From Paenibacillus humicus NBRC 102415 (GTDB lineage: Bacteria > Bacillota > Bacilli > Paenibacillales > Paenibacillaceae): a stretch of DNA of 64,000 nucleotides. The position numbers and the translations under genes are program-made. The notes beneath the pieces are model-generated. The model was not told where the DNA came from, ran no database searches, and was given only the letters and a program-made list of their open reading frames with translations. The stretch covers positions 124,001 through 188,000 of the forward strand of contig NZ_BIMD01000002.1 in NCBI RefSeq assembly GCF_004000905.1. Direction: 5' to 3'. Each line of letters opens with the position of its first letter. Positions within the stretch are counted from its first letter, which is position 1. Positions 25,593 to 33,977 of the stretch are shown here, in pieces.

Positions 25593-25620
25593 AGCAAGGG
25601 GAATGACTCCCTTGCTTTTT
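25593..25620 (+). terminator. Rho-independent terminator of the R-M operon
   Basis: AGCAAGGG pairs with CCCTTGCT, followed by five Ts; it may also serve the convergent minus-strand gene. Confidence 0.85.
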
Positions 25621-25624
25621 ATTT

Positions 25625-26011
25625 CTATTTGTTGTTATTTATCACCCAACAATGCCCCTTAACATCCACATAGAAATCCCATGTTTCCGGATCGAAATCG
25701 ATCCCATTTTTCTTTGCTCCAAGAAAGCTCACTGCTTCAAGAACCATCCCATCATATCCAGAGCGCAATTCCTCAAATTCAGACATCAACTGTTCAATCT
25801 GTTTTTTCTTTAGTTCCATCAAATCGATTATTTCCCGTAGCGTCTCAGTTCTTTGTTTAGTAAGCACTCCAATGTATTTGCCGTGTTGTTCGATAATCCT
25901 ATCGTTTTGCTCATAGTTGTGTTGCTTGAGCTTATTGAGTGGTTGACGAGAAAGAAAATCATAAATCTGAGCCAATTCAACATCTCCCTGTTTTATGATC
26001 ATTATACACAT
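25625..26011 (-). CDS. Unknown 128-residue coiled-coil protein
   Basis: Minus strand, convergent with hsdS. The start could be the ATG at 26011 or, with better spacing from CAGGA, the ATG at 26002. Residues ~30-100 are highly charged and helical (TETLREIIDLMELKKKQIEQ), probably a coiled coil; the C-terminus is a short beta segment ending HCWVINNNK. No known motif. Close to the XRE regulators, but a terminator at 26029 separates them, so it needs its own promoter within that short gap. Function unknown. Confidence 0.6.
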   Translation of the reverse strand: MCIMIIKQGDVELAQIYDFLSRQPLNKLKQHNYEQNDRIIEQHGKYIGVLTKQRTETLREIIDLMELKKKQIEQLMSEFEELRSGYDGMVLEAVSFLGAKKNGIDFDPETWDFYVDVKGHCWVINNNK

Positions 26012-26028
26012 GCATCCTGTGAAATTCT

Positions 26029-26052
26029 AAAGCCGCCAACACTGGCGGCTTT
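26029..26052 (-). terminator. Terminator of the XRE pair
   Basis: AAAGCCGCCA pairs with TGGCGGCTTT; on the minus strand the stem begins within the stop of the gene at 26051. The T run is short. Confidence 0.65.
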
Positions 26053-26743
26053 AAGCTTTAGCTTGTATCAAGTCATTCCCGTTTATGTCGAGCAACTCGT
26101 ATGCTTTCCCTATCATGTCTTTGTCGCGGTCGAACAAGTGAATCGACTTATCATGAATACCACTCGTCGCAGTGACAAAATTCATTTGCTGTACCATGAA
26201 TTCAGAATTACAGAGTACAACTACTTTATTGCTATATGTAGCTAGCTGTTGCTGAAATAATACTGCTTTTTCCGCCACTTCCACAGAGTAAACGGCTGGC
26301 TTTGAATCGGCAGCCTTCATATCTCGATGGTCGACAAAGACGCTAAGTTCTTCTTTTTGAAATGCGTTGCATATCCCCAACAGGGTTTTTGACATATGTT
26401 CTACATGTTGTCCGTTCAGCAAGCCACTAACTTGAAAGGACAGAATCCGTTTATCACTGTCCAAATGATACTTGAACCGTTCAGAGAGTGGAACGGTAAA
26501 GTCATGCGGTTGATATGCAGGGGTATCGGAAAGCCTTTCGACTGCAAACATATACGAAATCGATACATTCAATGCTTTAGCAAGTCGTTCGATATTATCC
26601 AAGCTGATATTACGAAGTCCTCTTTCTACACCGCTGAGATAGCTCCGATCCATTCCTGCTCGGTGAGCCAAGACTTCTTGAGACATGCCACTTCTTGCAC
26701 GAAGTTCACGTATTCTATTTCCGAACTCTGTTCTTACACTCAC
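26051..26743 (-). CDS. XRE-type regulator with STAS-like C-terminal domain, paralogue A
   Basis: 230 residues from GTG 26743, placed five bases after GAGGTGG; a GTG at 26752 is possible. Residues ~5-60 form a clear XRE helix-turn-helix ([20 protein letters not shown], then YLSGVERG). The C-terminal ~130 residues are alpha/beta ([30 protein letters not shown]), resembling a STAS or Rossmann-like sensor domain. It is a close paralogue of the upstream gene at 26759. Inference: repressor or controller protein for the element or for the neighbouring R-M system; no autoregulatory site is proven. Confidence 0.82.
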   Translation of the reverse strand: MSVRTEFGNRIRELRARSGMSQEVLAHRAGMDRSYLSGVERGLRNISLDNIERLAKALNVSISYMFAVERLSDTPAYQPHDFTVPLSERFKYHLDSDKRILSFQVSGLLNGQHVEHMSKTLLGICNAFQKEELSVFVDHRDMKAADSKPAVYSVEVAEKAVLFQQQLATYSNKVVVLCNSEFMVQQMNFVTATSGIHDKSIHLFDRDKDMIGKAYELLDINGNDLIQAKA

Positions 26744-26758
26744 GAAATCCACCTCAAA

Positions 26759-27448
26759 CTAATGCATTTTAATTAAGTCATTCCCGTTAATACCAAGCAG
26801 CTCGTATGCCTGTCCGACCATATCTTTATCACGACCGAAAAGAGGAACTGTAGGAATGCCACTTTCTTGGGTAATTCTTTTTAATTGGTGCACTTGAAAT
26901 TCCGAATTACAGAGAACTACGGCTTTACTGCTATATAAAAGCAAGTTCCGTTGAAAAGCTATAGCTCTATCGGCAACTATTGGCGAGTAAACTACCGGGT
27001 CGCCGTCAGAAGCTTTCATATCACGGTGATCAACAAAAACGTTCAGTTCACCCTTTCCAAAGGAACTACAAATCCTCATAAGGGTCTTAGACATAAAATC
27101 AACATTATCTCCTGTAAGTAGCCCATAAACTTGAAAGGCGAGAATCTTTCGGTCACCATCGAGTTGATATTTAAACCGCTCTGTAAATGGTATCGTGAAG
27201 TCATTAGGTTGATATGCAGGGGTTGACGAGAAGCGTTCGCTTGAAAACATATATTCAACCGATACAGAAAGCGCCGCGGCGATCTTTTCGATATTAACCA
27301 GGCTAACATTGCGTTCTCCTCGTTCCACACCACTTAAATATGTACGATCTAGCCCCGCGCGATAGGCAAGTATCTCCTGAGACATACCACTTCTCGCCCG
27401 CAGCTCTCTTACTCTTTGACCAAATTGGTTTCTTATGTCCACAAACAA
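26759..27448 (-). CDS. XRE-type regulator with STAS-like C-terminal domain, paralogue B
   Basis: 229 residues; TTG start five bases after GGAGG. HTH at residues ~8-62 ([34 protein letters not shown]) and the same alpha/beta C-terminal domain as paralogue A ([32 protein letters not shown]). More than half of positions are shared, so this is a recent tandem duplication kept intact; the stop lies only seven bases before the accepted longer start of paralogue A. An inverted repeat just upstream (27452-27499) may be its operator. Two non-identical copies could form heterodimers. Confidence 0.83.
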   Translation of the reverse strand: MFVDIRNQFGQRVRELRARSGMSQEILAYRAGLDRTYLSGVERGERNVSLVNIEKIAAALSVSVEYMFSSERFSSTPAYQPNDFTIPFTERFKYQLDGDRKILAFQVYGLLTGDNVDFMSKTLMRICSSFGKGELNVFVDHRDMKASDGDPVVYSPIVADRAIAFQRNLLLYSSKAVVLCNSEFQVHQLKRITQESGIPTVPLFGRDKDMVGQAYELLGINGNDLIKMH

Positions 27449-27451
27449 AAA

Positions 27452-27499
27452 GACCTCCTACCCATATTCTTCTTAATAAGTATATCGGGATAGTAGGTC
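27452..27499 (-). promoter_or_regulatory. Imperfect inverted repeat upstream of XRE pair
   Basis: GACCTCCTACCC and GGGATAGTAGGTC face each other over 24 bases, spanning the ribosome binding site and likely promoter of the gene at 26759. Candidate autoregulatory operator. The 110 bases from 27500 to 27610 hold no gene. Confidence 0.4.
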
Positions 27500-27610
27500 A
27501 AAAGTTATAGATGTGATGGATAATTTTGTCGAGGTTGTGTTTCGATGTGACTTAAAGTCAACTGACTAAGGAGTAGGTTCTAAATATCATGATCTAAGGG
27601 GGTATCTGCT

Positions 27611-27814
27611 TTAAACAGGCGGACGTCTGTCTTTCCACTCATCAATTTTTCGTGGATCAACCTTAAGTACTTCGCAGATATGATGAGCGATATTCACCGC
27701 AGGGATGGTTATACCACCTTCAATGTTTTGATAATGTCGTAAGGATATATTAACAGCGCGGCTAACGCTTTCTTGGCTGAGCTTCTTCTTTTCCCTTGCT
27801 TCTTTCAATTTCAT
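27611..27814 (-). CDS. Small XRE-family helix-turn-helix protein
   Basis: 67 residues, start at ATG 27814; GTG 27829 would add five. The protein is nearly all HTH: LKEAREKKKLSQESVSRAVN, then LRHYQNIEGG, typical of Cro/C.AhdI-like or phage repressor minimal regulators. It is transcribed away from the membrane-protein operon at 28020. A 16-bp palindrome and a -10 sequence lie between the two genes. Likely controls one or both divergent promoters. Confidence 0.8.
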   Translation of the reverse strand: MKLKEAREKKKLSQESVSRAVNISLRHYQNIEGGITIPAVNIAHHICEVLKVDPRKIDEWKDRRPPV

Positions 27815-27892
27815 TAAAGGAAACACCACCTTGCATTCGTTTCCTTTATGTTAGGGAATTCGCGAACTTTTGATAACGACTAATACTTCACG

Positions 27893-27925
27893 AAGTATAG
27901 TTCGTATATTATAATCAAAAATATA
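27893..27925 (+). promoter_or_regulatory. Palindrome overlapping a sigma-A-like promoter
   Basis: ATACTTC-AC-GAAGTAT (27893-27908) overlaps the -35 position (TTCACG, 27897) of a TATAAT box at 27920-27925 with 17-bp spacing. A further CGAACT/AGTTCG pair flanks it (27863, 27909). Suits repression of the 28020 operon by the divergently encoded small XRE protein. Confidence 0.5.
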
Positions 27926-28019
27926 TGTCGAAATGCCTACTTTGATTAGGGATAAAGGGTCTTTGACCGAAGTGCAGTGAGACATTGTTTAATTAAAAAT
28001 CAAAAAGGAGGAGAAGCAC

Positions 28020-28871
28020 TTGTCGAGTTCAGCACCACAATTAATCATCACATTCTTTTTAATCGTGATTATTGTTCCACCGCTAATTGCATTCTTTAAA
28101 GTCTCAGCTGAGGGAAAGTTAGGTCGAGGTGCAATTTTATCGGAAGAAGTAATGAAAAAGTTCAGGGAAGTATTCGCAGAACCAACGGAGAGATATATTG
28201 CTTCAATTGGTAATGGTTACATCATTAACTTCCTATCAGGGGGTTCGCTTGCCAGTGGGTTTTCCGTTATAAGCAATAGGCGGGTTTACTTCAAAGGCAA
28301 GTGTTACTACAAAGAAGCCGGTAAGTTGAAAAAGTCTTTTGAAGAGCGAATGGTAGACCTGAAGGATGTGACCGGAACAGGTTACACCAGGGTTAATCCG
28401 ATATCACTGTTAATTACTTCTTTATCTTCATTAGTTTTATCAATCATTCTTTTCGGTGTTCTGAGTAGCTTAGGAAGTAGTGATCAGGCAACGGTTATGA
28501 ACATTTTGACATTTGTATTGATCGCTTCTATATTAAGCTTCTCAATCACATTAACTGCGTACATACTGAAACGCAAAAATTTATTCGAGATCTCCTTCGC
28601 AGGGGGGATGATTGCCTTCAACATCAATTTGTATGATAAAGCAGAGATCGATGACTTCCAGAAGCAGCTCAGAAGAGCAAAAGACCATGTTGTTGAATCA
28701 GCATCTTCTCAGGTTGCAGCAGCCGCGCCACAAGCGCCCGCTGAGACTAACTCTAAACTTGGTATTGCGGACGAGATAAAGAAATACTCCGAACTATTGC
28801 AACAGAAGCTTATCACCCAAGAAGAGTTTGACGAAGCTAAAAAGAATCTCCTATCTAATGGCAACAAATGA
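28020..28871 (+). CDS. Membrane protein with PH-like domain and C-terminal SHOCT
   Basis: 283 residues; TTG start after AAGGAGGAG. One N-terminal membrane helix (~9-27), then a globular region resembling bacterial PH-like lipid or protein-binding domains (SGFSVISNRRVYFKGKCYY near residues 80-98), two further membrane helices (~125-185), and a C-terminal SHOCT motif (EIKKYSELLQQKLITQEEF at ~255-275). SHOCT is a short oligomerisation segment common in membrane or stress proteins. Its stop overlaps the next gene's ATG. Inference: envelope sensor or effector; function unknown. Confidence 0.7.
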   Translation: MSSSAPQLIITFFLIVIIVPPLIAFFKVSAEGKLGRGAILSEEVMKKFREVFAEPTERYIASIGNGYIINFLSGGSLASGFSVISNRRVYFKGKCYYKEAGKLKKSFEERMVDLKDVTGTGYTRVNPISLLITSLSSLVLSIILFGVLSSLGSSDQATVMNILTFVLIASILSFSITLTAYILKRKNLFEISFAGGMIAFNINLYDKAEIDDFQKQLRRAKDHVVESASSQVAAAAPQAPAETNSKLGIADEIKKYSELLQQKLITQEEFDEAKKNLLSNGNK

Positions 28872-29398
28872 GTATTGTCGTTAAAGGATTAACCTTGAGC
28901 AATGGTGAGGAGATCAGAGCGGTATTAGGTGAGGGGCATATAGGGAACAACGACAAGAAGCCTGTAATAGTTCTGACCAATAAGTACATCCACTTTTCTG
29001 GTGAGCATTACCGATATGATAATGGCGACACTTCCAGAAAAATATTCGAACCCGAATCGATACTGCTTCAAGATTTCATTGGTGCTGGCTACATACGTAA
29101 GAGATCGAGACGTAATCTCTACTACCTTGTAACGGTCGGGGTATTAATCACGATCCTGATGCAGATCTCTAGAGGAATGAAGAAATTTGGTGTGCAATTT
29201 AGCCAAATTAAGCTTTATGGCTCAATAATGGCAGGAACCTTTGTCATCGTCTTGGTTCTTTACCTGTTTAAGAGGTACAAGCTGTTCGAAATCGCCTTTA
29301 TAGGGAAGAGGATTTGTATTAGCGAAAGCCATTTTGAAAAATCAGATATCCAGTTATTTATCCAATCGATGTATCAGGCGAAGAGAACAGTTCAATAA
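28868..29398 (+). CDS. Companion membrane protein with PH-like domain
   Basis: 176 residues, starting within the preceding stop (ATGA). Domain order mirrors its neighbour: a beta-rich PH-like part (VIVLTNKYIHFSGEHYRY, ~35-55), a conserved DFIGAGYIRKRSRR turn, two membrane helices (~93-140), and a short cytosolic tail ending in LFIQSMYQAKRT. It lacks the N-terminal helix and SHOCT. The pair probably forms a complex at the membrane. No enzymatic motif is visible. Confidence 0.65.
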   Translation: MSIVVKGLTLSNGEEIRAVLGEGHIGNNDKKPVIVLTNKYIHFSGEHYRYDNGDTSRKIFEPESILLQDFIGAGYIRKRSRRNLYYLVTVGVLITILMQISRGMKKFGVQFSQIKLYGSIMAGTFVIVLVLYLFKRYKLFEIAFIGKRICISESHFEKSDIQLFIQSMYQAKRTVQ

Positions 29399-29459
29399 CT
29401 TGGCTTTTAGAGCAATTGCTCATGATAAGCATACAACAATGAAAATGGAGTGATGGAAA

Positions 29460-30848
29460 ATGAAGAAGATATCTATGATGTTGGTCTTGTCTTTGGTTAT
29501 TTCCCTGTTTACTTCACTAACGGCTATGGCTGAGAGTGGAGCGAAAGTTGAGACGAAGCAAGGAGGTTATGTTTCAATCTCAAACGTAACTGATAAAAAG
29601 CAGTTTATTGATGAAGGATCAGGTGTTGGAGATACGGTTTTTGTATCCGACAAGCCAGTAACGCTTACTATTACCGGAAAAGACCCGCATCCGAGTATCA
29701 GTTTCCTGCCTGACGCGAAGCTTGATGGTGAGTCCTTCATTATGGGAGAAGCTTCCGAAGATATCGCTGTAAAAGGCAATACCGTAAGTCTCAGCAAGAA
29801 GGGCTATTATGGGGTGAACGTGCGCTTCGGCAGCGAGTTTTCACCTGATACTGTTGCCGAATTTGTTATTCAGATTGTTGGCGAAGGAACTGCCAGTAAT
29901 GATTCCAAGGCTAACTCCGAATCCGGTAATAAAACAGCGGAACAAGGTATGTCGACAGTAAATGTTCTTAATGAAAATTCGGGGTATAAGATTAAATTCC
30001 CAAGCAGTTCTTTGAAGCTCCAGACAGTTAAGGGAAATGACGATGAGATCGGTGGTTTTGAAGTCTCTGCGATCACATTGAAGAATCCGAAATTTGAGAA
30101 GGACTCTAACGTATTTTTGTTTGATCTGGTTACTACAAATCAAAAGGCACATTCAGTTTATGTGAGTGTCGACAGCTATTTTGGTGGTCAAATGAAATAT
30201 GTAGACGAGGAATTTAAAGACGGTAAGGTTTCCGTATATATGCCTAGTGTTACATTTGAATCTGTTGTTACAGACGATGTTTTGGTTGTGTCGATTGAGG
30301 TTTATGATAAAGATCGTAATGTGATCGACTCGTTTAAGAATATTTACTTCATGTATGAAGGTTTCAATCGTTACAAAGTGGTTGATGCAGATACAAATCA
30401 GTCGAGCAAGCCTGTGTCTGCCAAGCCAACAGCATCCAAGGTAATTGTCAACGGCAAAGAAGTATCCTTTGAAGCCTATAACATCAATAATAACAACTTC
30501 TTTAAACTTCGCGACATCGCTTCAGTTGTGAATGGCACCGAGAAGCAATTTGAAGTAAAGTGGGATGGAGCAAAGAATGCAATCAGCCTTCTTTCTGGTA
30601 AAGCGTACACTCCAGCGGGCGGAGAACTCAAAGTATCTGCTAAGCCAGCTACAAAAGAAGCCAAGCCAACTTCTTCCACCTTATATATTGACGGCAAGGA
30701 AGTAAGCTTGGTCGCCTACACAATTGATGGTAATAACTACTTCAAGCTCCGCGACATCGCAAAAGCGTTTAACATTGGCGTAACATGGGATAGCAAAACA
30801 AATACAGTTGGAATCGATACGAAGATTGATTACAAAGACGAAGAGTAA
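29460..30848 (+). CDS. Secreted protein with two copper-amine-oxidase N-terminal-like domains
   Basis: 462 residues with a typical signal peptide (KKISMMLVLSLVISLFTSLT, cleavage after TAMA). A beta-sandwich-like N-terminal half (~25-310) is unrecognised. The C-terminal ~140 residues hold two copies of the stalk domain common in Paenibacillus exported proteins: VNGKEVSFEAYNI..NNFFKLRDIA and IDGKEVSLVAYTI..NNYFKLRDIA. These bind or display proteins at the cell surface and need not bind copper. It lies 61 bases after the membrane pair and probably shares its transcript, giving an envelope-directed module. Terminator follows. Confidence 0.82.
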   Translation: MKKISMMLVLSLVISLFTSLTAMAESGAKVETKQGGYVSISNVTDKKQFIDEGSGVGDTVFVSDKPVTLTITGKDPHPSISFLPDAKLDGESFIMGEASEDIAVKGNTVSLSKKGYYGVNVRFGSEFSPDTVAEFVIQIVGEGTASNDSKANSESGNKTAEQGMSTVNVLNENSGYKIKFPSSSLKLQTVKGNDDEIGGFEVSAITLKNPKFEKDSNVFLFDLVTTNQKAHSVYVSVDSYFGGQMKYVDEEFKDGKVSVYMPSVTFESVVTDDVLVVSIEVYDKDRNVIDSFKNIYFMYEGFNRYKVVDADTNQSSKPVSAKPTASKVIVNGKEVSFEAYNINNNNFFKLRDIASVVNGTEKQFEVKWDGAKNAISLLSGKAYTPAGGELKVSAKPATKEAKPTSSTLYIDGKEVSLVAYTIDGNNYFKLRDIAKAFNIGVTWDSKTNTVGIDTKIDYKDEE

Positions 30849-30872
30849 TTGATCGTTGGGGTTCCGTTTTGG

Positions 30873-30904
30873 ATGGTGTCTGTAACAGGCACCATCTTTT
30901 ATTT
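30873..30904 (+). terminator. Rho-independent terminator
   Basis: GATGGTG pairs with CACCATC, with an inner CTGT/ACAG stem, followed by TTTTATTTT. Confidence 0.85.
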
Positions 30905-31033
30905 TGCCCTTGTTGTATTTGGGGGCATCGAGGGAAGCGGATTTCAGTCGCATTATTTCTTTTGTTGAGCCATAGGAGCCATTCGAGATACAATTAGTGG
31001 ATAAGGATTCCATTTTCATAACGGGGGTAAATG

Positions 31034-31636
31034 ATGAGCTTAACTTACGATAGAGAAGCGGAGTTAAAAGAACGATTCAACCAGTTCATAGCCAATAAAA
31101 TAACCGGCTCCAATGAAGATTACTATTCTCGGATGTCAGTTGAAGACTTCGAAGACATAAAGACTACGTTGAAGGACATCCATAACATCATTACATACAA
31201 AACGACCATCCGATTTATTGACTGGGTTAGTGATCGCTTCCCTTATGTGAAGGAGAATTATCAAGTCTACTTGGAACAAGTTCTTAAAAGCAGACCGAAT
31301 GATAATGGATACGATCTCATCGTTACTGGAGAGGTCAATATTATTGCTGAGATCAAATGTAACAAGCCGATCAATAATGGTTACAAATTTGGTTCAGCTC
31401 AAAGAAACGGAATCGTAAAAGATATTCTGGGGCTACTTGAAGGGAAATCAAAAGTAAAATCGAATCCCGCGGCAGCGTTTAAATTTTTGGTGATCTATGA
31501 TTTTGGCGACCATACTTTATCCGCCGCGCAGCACTTAATAAAGAATTTGCAGGCTGATCTTAAGGAGAAGGTCGAAATTTATGAAGATAGTAACCTGCTA
31601 ACGACAGATAAGGTGTATGTCGTATTCATTAAGTAA
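31034..31636 (+). CDS. Small PD-(D/E)xK nuclease-like protein
   Basis: 200 residues; start after ACGGGGG at suitable spacing (ATG at 31031 also possible). The nuclease-fold signature is clear: E81, D94 in NGYDLIVTG and E106-I-K108 in NIIAEIKCNK, then a helix and strand FKFLVIYDFG. The N-terminal 80 residues are helical. It stands alone with its own terminator. No methylase or helicase is adjacent. Inference: a single-gene defence nuclease or toxin; the motif is seen, the role is not. Confidence 0.72.
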   Translation: MSLTYDREAELKERFNQFIANKITGSNEDYYSRMSVEDFEDIKTTLKDIHNIITYKTTIRFIDWVSDRFPYVKENYQVYLEQVLKSRPNDNGYDLIVTGEVNIIAEIKCNKPINNGYKFGSAQRNGIVKDILGLLEGKSKVKSNPAAAFKFLVIYDFGDHTLSAAQHLIKNLQADLKEKVEIYEDSNLLTTDKVYVVFIK

Positions 31637-31654
31637 AGATTGGAAACAGGTCGT

Positions 31655-31686
31655 AACCACTTATCCGATTGGAAGGTGGTTTTTCT
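31655..31686 (+). terminator. Probable terminator
   Basis: AACCAC pairs with GTGGTT, followed by TTTC; a short stem with a 15-base loop. Confidence 0.6.
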
Positions 31687-31764
31687 ATAATTGAGCCAAA
31701 ACTATCGATGGGTTAAAATATAGAGAATACTACCAATGATTGCTTCATGTGAGGAGAATTGAAA

Positions 31765-33096
31765 ATGGATATCATAAGATTAAACGAATTATTACCTTTA
31801 GACAAGAAAGTAACCACTATTTATACAGGTTCGGAGCTTCTGCTTGCCTATGAACTCGACAAGTATGCCCAAACCTTGCTTAAGAAGAAATTGGTTTTGT
31901 CCGATGTAACAATTTCAGAGGAATTGCTCATCGGTGAACACTTCAGTTTCGTGGTAACAAACGGGCTTGATGTGGGGTTCAAACCAATCGGGACATTGAA
32001 ACCTTACTCCGATAGGAACTTCTTTACAAAATCGGTTGAGGGAGTCTACTTTAAGAAAGATACCGATGATGAAGTAGTGTTTGAACTGCAATCAGATATT
32101 ATGGCTAATCAAGTCTTGAATGCTTCAAGTAAAAAATCTGCAGGATACATCAGCTTAATTGCTTATATCATGGTAAGAAGTGCTAAGGTCAACAAACCTA
32201 TTCCGAAATTAATAATTGATCATGGGGCAGTTTATCCTGATGGTTTCGAATATGTGGATCTTTACATCCTTATGCGATTCGGAAATAGTTTGCTCGATGG
32301 ATTAGTCGAGATAAGGTATCTTGAAGAATCGAGCACAGATAAAATACAACTTGATAAATTCTATAATGAAGCCGCAGATGGTCCATCCGAAATTAAAGAG
32401 CATCAATTTGATTGGATAGCTTTCGTTATGCAATTCAGACAGCGGGGATGGATGAACCGATTCTACAATAAAGCAGAAAAGTTTCAATATCTTACAAGCG
32501 AATTCGAGATAGGTGATGTCGTACTGCTGTATGAACGTATAGGTGCAACGGAGTCCAATCCGGGTAAACTTTCTGAGTGCTACCCTGCAGTAATTGAAGG
32601 GTTTGATGAAGACTCTATCTCATTAACATACTATCCAAGAGTCAAGACGCGATTGACAGAGGAAATTGAAATTGAAGCCATAAATTCAATTCCCGAAGAA
32701 TTGCGTGTAGCCCAAAAGATACCTACGTATGTAAGGGAAAAAGGGAATCGAACTCTTATAAGTCATCGAGAAGATAAAATTATGAGATACGATCAAGAGA
32801 CTTACTTTTTTGGAAAGACAGTAAAGTTCAATCTAAATGATTTTGGTGTAGAGCGGTATACATATAATGAAAATAATTTTCTTCAACAATTATTTGAAAC
32901 AGATGGAAGCTATCAGTTCATTCCCACAAATGAAGGAGACAAACTAGCCTTCTTCTCAACAATTGATACGGTCTATCATGTGTTCGAAGATTACAATGTT
33001 GAGTATAAAAAAGATAGGTTCCTAGAGAAGTATTATTATTCAAAAAACAGAAAGCCAGGATACTCGATTAAATTATTAGATCCGAAGGAGGGGTAA
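31765..33096 (+). CDS. Unknown 443-residue protein
   Basis: ATG eight bases after GAGGAG. Mixed alpha/beta, soluble. A segment around residues 250-300 (FEIGDVVLLYERIG..YPAVIEGFDEDSISLTYY) looks like an SH3-type small barrel, which often binds proteins or nucleic acid. No catalytic motif found. Its stop lies one base before the next ATG, whose binding site is inside this gene, so the two form an obligate pair. Function unknown. Confidence 0.68.
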   Translation: MDIIRLNELLPLDKKVTTIYTGSELLLAYELDKYAQTLLKKKLVLSDVTISEELLIGEHFSFVVTNGLDVGFKPIGTLKPYSDRNFFTKSVEGVYFKKDTDDEVVFELQSDIMANQVLNASSKKSAGYISLIAYIMVRSAKVNKPIPKLIIDHGAVYPDGFEYVDLYILMRFGNSLLDGLVEIRYLEESSTDKIQLDKFYNEAADGPSEIKEHQFDWIAFVMQFRQRGWMNRFYNKAEKFQYLTSEFEIGDVVLLYERIGATESNPGKLSECYPAVIEGFDEDSISLTYYPRVKTRLTEEIEIEAINSIPEELRVAQKIPTYVREKGNRTLISHREDKIMRYDQETYFFGKTVKFNLNDFGVERYTYNENNFLQQLFETDGSYQFIPTNEGDKLAFFSTIDTVYHVFEDYNVEYKKDRFLEKYYYSKNRKPGYSIKLLDPKEG

Positions 33097-33097
33097 A

Positions 33098-33811
33098 ATG
33101 GGTGCTGGTAAGAAAACAAAATATAATTCAAGATTTCTAGAAATCGGTCATCAGATAATAGCGGATATGCCAAAGAGTCGAAAAGAGAATTTATGTTCAT
33201 TGTCTCATACTCTACATTTTATTACTTTACTCGGATTTCAATCATTTAAGTCAAAGCGTAATGTCGCAGATGGTGTGAGGAAATCTAAACCATGTCCTAC
33301 AAAGGTAGGTATCACCTTGATCTCTGATGTAGATATTGACGATGTTCCTGTCATTGATGTTCGTTTGGATAAGTATACGGGAATAAGTAAAGATCAGATC
33401 GGAAAACGTAAAGTAAAAGCAAATGAAAAGTTTGATCTTACCTATTACGAGTTTATGTTCTTGATGTTAAGGGATGAGTACGCTGGTTTTTTTGAAGCTA
33501 ATGATGATCCTAGAGGTGGCTATGTTTCCTTATATTTGAAAGCATTTGAAAAAGGAGACGCCAAGTTACCCACACCATCGATTCAATTTAAGAGAAATAA
33601 GCCCAAGAACAAATCAGGTTATAGAGAAGATGTTGTTCCAATTACTGAACAGATCATCCCAATCGACAAGAAAGTTCAAGGTGAATGGAAGGTAATACCG
33701 AAGTACGCAGATAAGTATGGTCCATTACTGGAGCATCTACTGAAAAAGAGAGAAGAAGGCAAGAAGCGGATAGCACAAAGCATGAGGGAACTGCATTTAA
33801 CATCCAAATAA
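33098..33811 (+). CDS. Unknown 237-residue partner protein
   Basis: Start after GGAGGGG inside the preceding gene. Basic protein with N- and C-terminal lysine/arginine-rich ends (MGAGKKTKYNSRF; KKREEGKKRIAQS). The centre has an acidic DVDIDDVPVIDVRLDKY stretch that could bind metal, but no known motif. Overall charge suggests nucleic-acid binding. Forms a two-gene unit with 31765, ended by a strong terminator. Confidence 0.65.
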   Translation: MGAGKKTKYNSRFLEIGHQIIADMPKSRKENLCSLSHTLHFITLLGFQSFKSKRNVADGVRKSKPCPTKVGITLISDVDIDDVPVIDVRLDKYTGISKDQIGKRKVKANEKFDLTYYEFMFLMLRDEYAGFFEANDDPRGGYVSLYLKAFEKGDAKLPTPSIQFKRNKPKNKSGYREDVVPITEQIIPIDKKVQGEWKVIPKYADKYGPLLEHLLKKREEGKKRIAQSMRELHLTSK

Positions 33812-33821
33812 AAACCTGACT

Positions 33822-33858
33822 ACAGTGTAGAATGCCTTTGGTGGTCTACACTGTTTTT
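33822..33858 (+). terminator. Rho-independent terminator
   Basis: ACAGTGTAGA pairs with TCTACACTGT, followed by TTTTT. Confidence 0.88.
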
Positions 33859-33901
33859 ATTCATCCAAAATAAATTAGGGTCATTTTTTTTTTTTATGCA
33901 G

Positions 33902-33936
33902 GAGTTGAGACGAAAATTGGGAAAGTGCTCAAGAGT
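33902..33936 (+). promoter_or_regulatory. Bipartite element motif, copy 3
   Basis: GAGTTGA, 20 bases, TCAAGAGT; both boxes and spacing identical to the copies at 7499 and 35877. It ends 41 bases before the ATG of the D5-type helicase gene. Confidence 0.62.
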
Positions 33937-33977
33937 CTCGGAGAGTGATATACAAACCCGAGAAAGGTGTGCTTAAA

